A stretch of DNA of 12,621 nucleotides. It comes from CAYMJK01 sp043101635. GTDB lineage: Bacteria; Planctomycetota; Phycisphaerae; Phycisphaerales; UBA1924. The DNA is taken from assembly GCA_043101635.1 (NCBI GenBank), contig JBICIE010000316.1, positions 1-12,621 of the forward strand, in the 5' to 3' direction. The notes beneath the pieces were generated by a model. The model had not been told where the DNA came from, searched no databases, and worked only from the letters and a program-made list of their open reading frames with translations. Shown here piece after piece: positions 10,782 to 12,621 of the stretch; position 1 is the first letter of the stretch; the number at the start of each line of letters is the position of its first letter. The position numbers were made by a program, and so were the translations under genes.

Positions 10782-12542
10782 CTATATCCGGAACAGCGCC
10801 CCCATCTTTCGCCCGATCAGGGCCGAGGCCCCCAGCAGCGTCACCAGCAGCAGGGCCATTCCCCAGACGCCCATGGCGCTGGCCACGTGCTGGCCGTCGC
10901 CCAGCCGGTTGAAGAAGTCCCAGATGGCCCGCGTCACCGGATAATCCGACTGCTGCTGGGCCAGGATCAGCGAATCCGAGACCTCCAGCATGCTGAAGCT
11001 GAACACCAGCAGGCCCCCGGCGATCAGGTTGGCCGCGATCAGCGGCACGATGATCCGGCGGACGGCCGTCAGCCGGCTGGCGCCGAGGTTGATCGCGGCG
11101 TCCTCCAGGTCGCCGGAGGTCTGCTCCAGCCCCGCCGCGGCCGCACGCACGATGTACGGCAGCCGGCGCACGCCGTAGGCGATCACCAGCAGCAGCAGGG
11201 GGTTGGGATCGGTCCCCAGCACGCTGGCGACGCCGTGCAGGGGGTCGCCGGGGGCGAAGGGCCAGCGCAGCGTCAGGGCCACGTATCCGAAGGCGATCAC
11301 GAGCCCCGGCACGGCCAGCGGCGCCATGGACAGCGTGTCGAGCAGCCGCCGGCCCCGGGCCGTCGAGTTGACCAGCAGGTAGGCGATCAGCAGGCCCAGG
11401 AAGATGTCCAGCGTCATGGCCAGCGAGGCGTACAGCAGGCTGTTGGCGATGGAGCCGAAGGCGACCGGGTCGCGCAGGGCCGTGTCGTAGTGCTCCAGTG
11501 TCCACTGCCGCGGCAGAACGGAGTGATACCACTGCCCGACCTCGCTAAAGCTGGTGAAGATCACGCCGAGGTGCGGGACCACGGCCAGGAAGATGACAAT
11601 CGCGTGCAGTGCGGCGACGGCCCATCCGGCCGCGCCGGCCAGCGGAGCGGCGGCGGCGGCCCGTGACGCCCGCGTCTGCATGGCGTGCCCGCGCCGGCCC
11701 AGCAGCCCCCGTCCGATGGCGTACAGCCCCAGCGCCAGCGCCAGCAGCACGACGGTCAGGGCGTAGGGCTCCGGGCTGGTCGCCACCTCGCGCAGGCCCG
11801 AGAGGATCTGCACCGGCGTAATCCGGTCGAACCCGAAGATCAGCGGTGTGCCGAGTTCGGTCAGCGACCAGATGAACACGATCGTGCCACCGGCGAACAG
11901 CCCCGGGCGGATCAGGGGCAGGGTGATGCGGAAGAATCGCCGCAGCGAGCCCGCGCCGAGGTTCTCCGCGGCCTCATCGAGGGCCGGGTCGAGGTTGGCC
12001 AGGGCCGCGGCAGCGTTGAGATAGATGATCGGGTATAGGTGCAGGGCCTCGACGATCGCGATGGCGCACATGCGGGAATCGAGGCGCAGCAGCGAGCCCG
12101 GCCCCCCGACGATCGGGAATCCCGCCCCGAGGATGTCGATCTCGACGCCCAGCAGGGCGCTGAGCGCGCCGGCCCGCCCGAGGATGGCCTGCACGCCGAT
12201 GGCGCCGACGAACGGAGGCAGGATCAGGGGCGCCAGCAGCAGCCCGCTGAACAGCCGCCGGCCCGGGAAGTCGCGCCGGGCCCCCAGGGCCGCCAGCGGC
12301 AGCGCGATCGCGATCGACAGGATCGTGGTGAGCGTGGCGATCTTCAGCGCGTTGGCGAGTCCCTCCAGCGTCGTGGGATTCTGGAAGACCCGCAGGATGT
12401 GCGTGAGCGTGAAGCCGTCGCCGGACGTCGGGTCGTCGGCGAAGCCGGCCCTCGTCGTCAGTGCGATCGGGTAGACCAGAAACAGCACCAGCAGCGCGAT
12501 GGCGCCGAGCGTCAGGATCTGGTCAATGGTCCGCCTGCTCAC
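10782..12542 (-). CDS. Two-domain ABC transporter permease (Fe3+/thiamine/phosphonate-type)
   Basis: Inner-membrane permease of an import system, 586 residues with about twelve membrane segments in two homologous halves, as in FbpB/ThiP-like fused permeases. Each half has the EAA loop that docks the ATPase: LDEAAENLGAGSLRRFFRIT (188-207) and LEDAAINLGASRLTAVRRII (479-498), both with the conserved Gly. Half 1 spans about 1-285, the Ala-rich linker about 290-302, and half 2 to the end. Substrate cannot be told from the permease; ferric iron, thiamine, 2-aminoethylphosphonate and spermidine/putrescine relatives all use this form. The start is GTG at 12542 with no Shine-Dalgarno; a TAnnnT box lies 9 nt upstream. 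The binding protein and ATPase are not in the window and are expected beyond the right edge. No clear terminator follows; CCCGGGA/TCCCGGG (10741-10771) can fold but has no T tract. Confidence 0.92.
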   Translation of the reverse strand: MSRRTIDQILTLGAIALLVLFLVYPIALTTRAGFADDPTSGDGFTLTHILRVFQNPTTLEGLANALKIATLTTILSIAIALPLAALGARRDFPGRRLFSGLLLAPLILPPFVGAIGVQAILGRAGALSALLGVEIDILGAGFPIVGGPGSLLRLDSRMCAIAIVEALHLYPIIYLNAAAALANLDPALDEAAENLGAGSLRRFFRITLPLIRPGLFAGGTIVFIWSLTELGTPLIFGFDRITPVQILSGLREVATSPEPYALTVVLLALALGLYAIGRGLLGRRGHAMQTRASRAAAAAPLAGAAGWAVAALHAIVIFLAVVPHLGVIFTSFSEVGQWYHSVLPRQWTLEHYDTALRDPVAFGSIANSLLYASLAMTLDIFLGLLIAYLLVNSTARGRRLLDTLSMAPLAVPGLVIAFGYVALTLRWPFAPGDPLHGVASVLGTDPNPLLLLVIAYGVRRLPYIVRAAAAGLEQTSGDLEDAAINLGASRLTAVRRIIVPLIAANLIAGGLLVFSFSMLEVSDSLILAQQQSDYPVTRAIWDFFNRLGDGQHVASAMGVWGMALLLVTLLGASALIGRKMGALFRI

Positions 12543-12551
12543 AGCGCGTGG

Positions 12552-12557
12552 AGCGTA
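12552..12557 (-). promoter_or_regulatory. Candidate -10 box TACGCT of the permease gene
   Basis: On the minus strand TACGCT lies 9 nt before the GTG start, at the distance expected for a leaderless transcript. It is the weakest member of the group of such boxes in this window, and no -35 is evident. Confidence 0.25.
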
Positions 12558-12587
12558 GTCGGTGGCGCCATCAGGCGCCCACGCAAA

Positions 12588-12612
12588 GCGGGCCGCTCGG
12601 AGAGCGGCCCGC
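12588..12612 (-). terminator. Hairpin at the right edge, likely terminator of the gene upstream of the permease
   Basis: GCGGGCCGCTC (12588-12598) and GAGCGGCCCGC (12602-12612) form a perfect 11-bp stem with a 3-nt loop. Read on the minus strand the stem is followed by TTTGCG, a short T tract, so it probably ends a minus-strand gene located beyond the window. It shares the GCGGGCCGC arm with the hairpins after the secreted paralogs. Confidence 0.65.
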
Positions 12613-12621
12613 GTGGAGTAT

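Overview
The window is GC-rich (roughly two thirds G+C by eye) and looks like a planctomycete, most likely of the class Phycisphaerae. The evidence is three secreted proteins ending in a single EF-hand 'GC-type dockerin-like' tail (ADCDGNG..DFFDFLCFQNAF), a membrane protein with the CPRCWYSMEG..CPECG zinc ribbon common in that group, and lipoproteins of planctomycete style. This assignment rests on remembered family patterns, not on a search. Bases 1-15 are exactly the 3' end of an Illumina TruSeq adapter, so the left edge is the raw end of an assembled contig.

Layout. pheS (146-1174, +) is followed by its own terminator and not by pheT. Next comes a tandem array of three paralogous genes (1384-2964, 3291-4865, 5113-6693, all +). 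Each encodes a ~525-residue exported protein with a signal peptide, an unrecognised N-terminal domain, three Ig/FN3-like beta domains and the short dockerin-like tail. Each is followed 24-30 bp after its stop by a hairpin built on the same GCGGGCCGC/GCGGCCCGC stem. Convergent to them is a membrane-anchored zinc-ribbon/HEAT/FG-GAP-like protein (6780-8534, -). It diverges from a folD-family gene (8629-9498, +), which is followed by a lipoprotein gene (9540-10142, +). After a bidirectional terminator come a small lipoprotein (10232-10702, -) and a fused two-domain ABC permease of the Fe3+/thiamine/phosphonate type (10782-12542, -), whose partner genes probably lie beyond the right edge.

Main points of interest. 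(1) The triplicated secreted family is the best candidate for an undescribed system: the copies are diverged and mosaic, with one almost identical 78-nt block in the dockerin tail of copies 1 and 2. (2) The FolD-family protein has Gln, His and Glu where bifunctional FolD has the catalytic Lys, Gln and Asp, and looks like a dehydrogenase-only enzyme resembling yeast Mtd1. (3) Start sites fall into two classes: four genes have a Shine-Dalgarno sequence, and the other five have a TAnnnT box 5-9 nt before the start codon instead, which suggests leaderless mRNAs. (4) The spacer before paralog 2 is packed with GCCGGC-centred palindromes, and the leader of paralog 3 holds a 13-codon reading frame with the best Shine-Dalgarno in the window.
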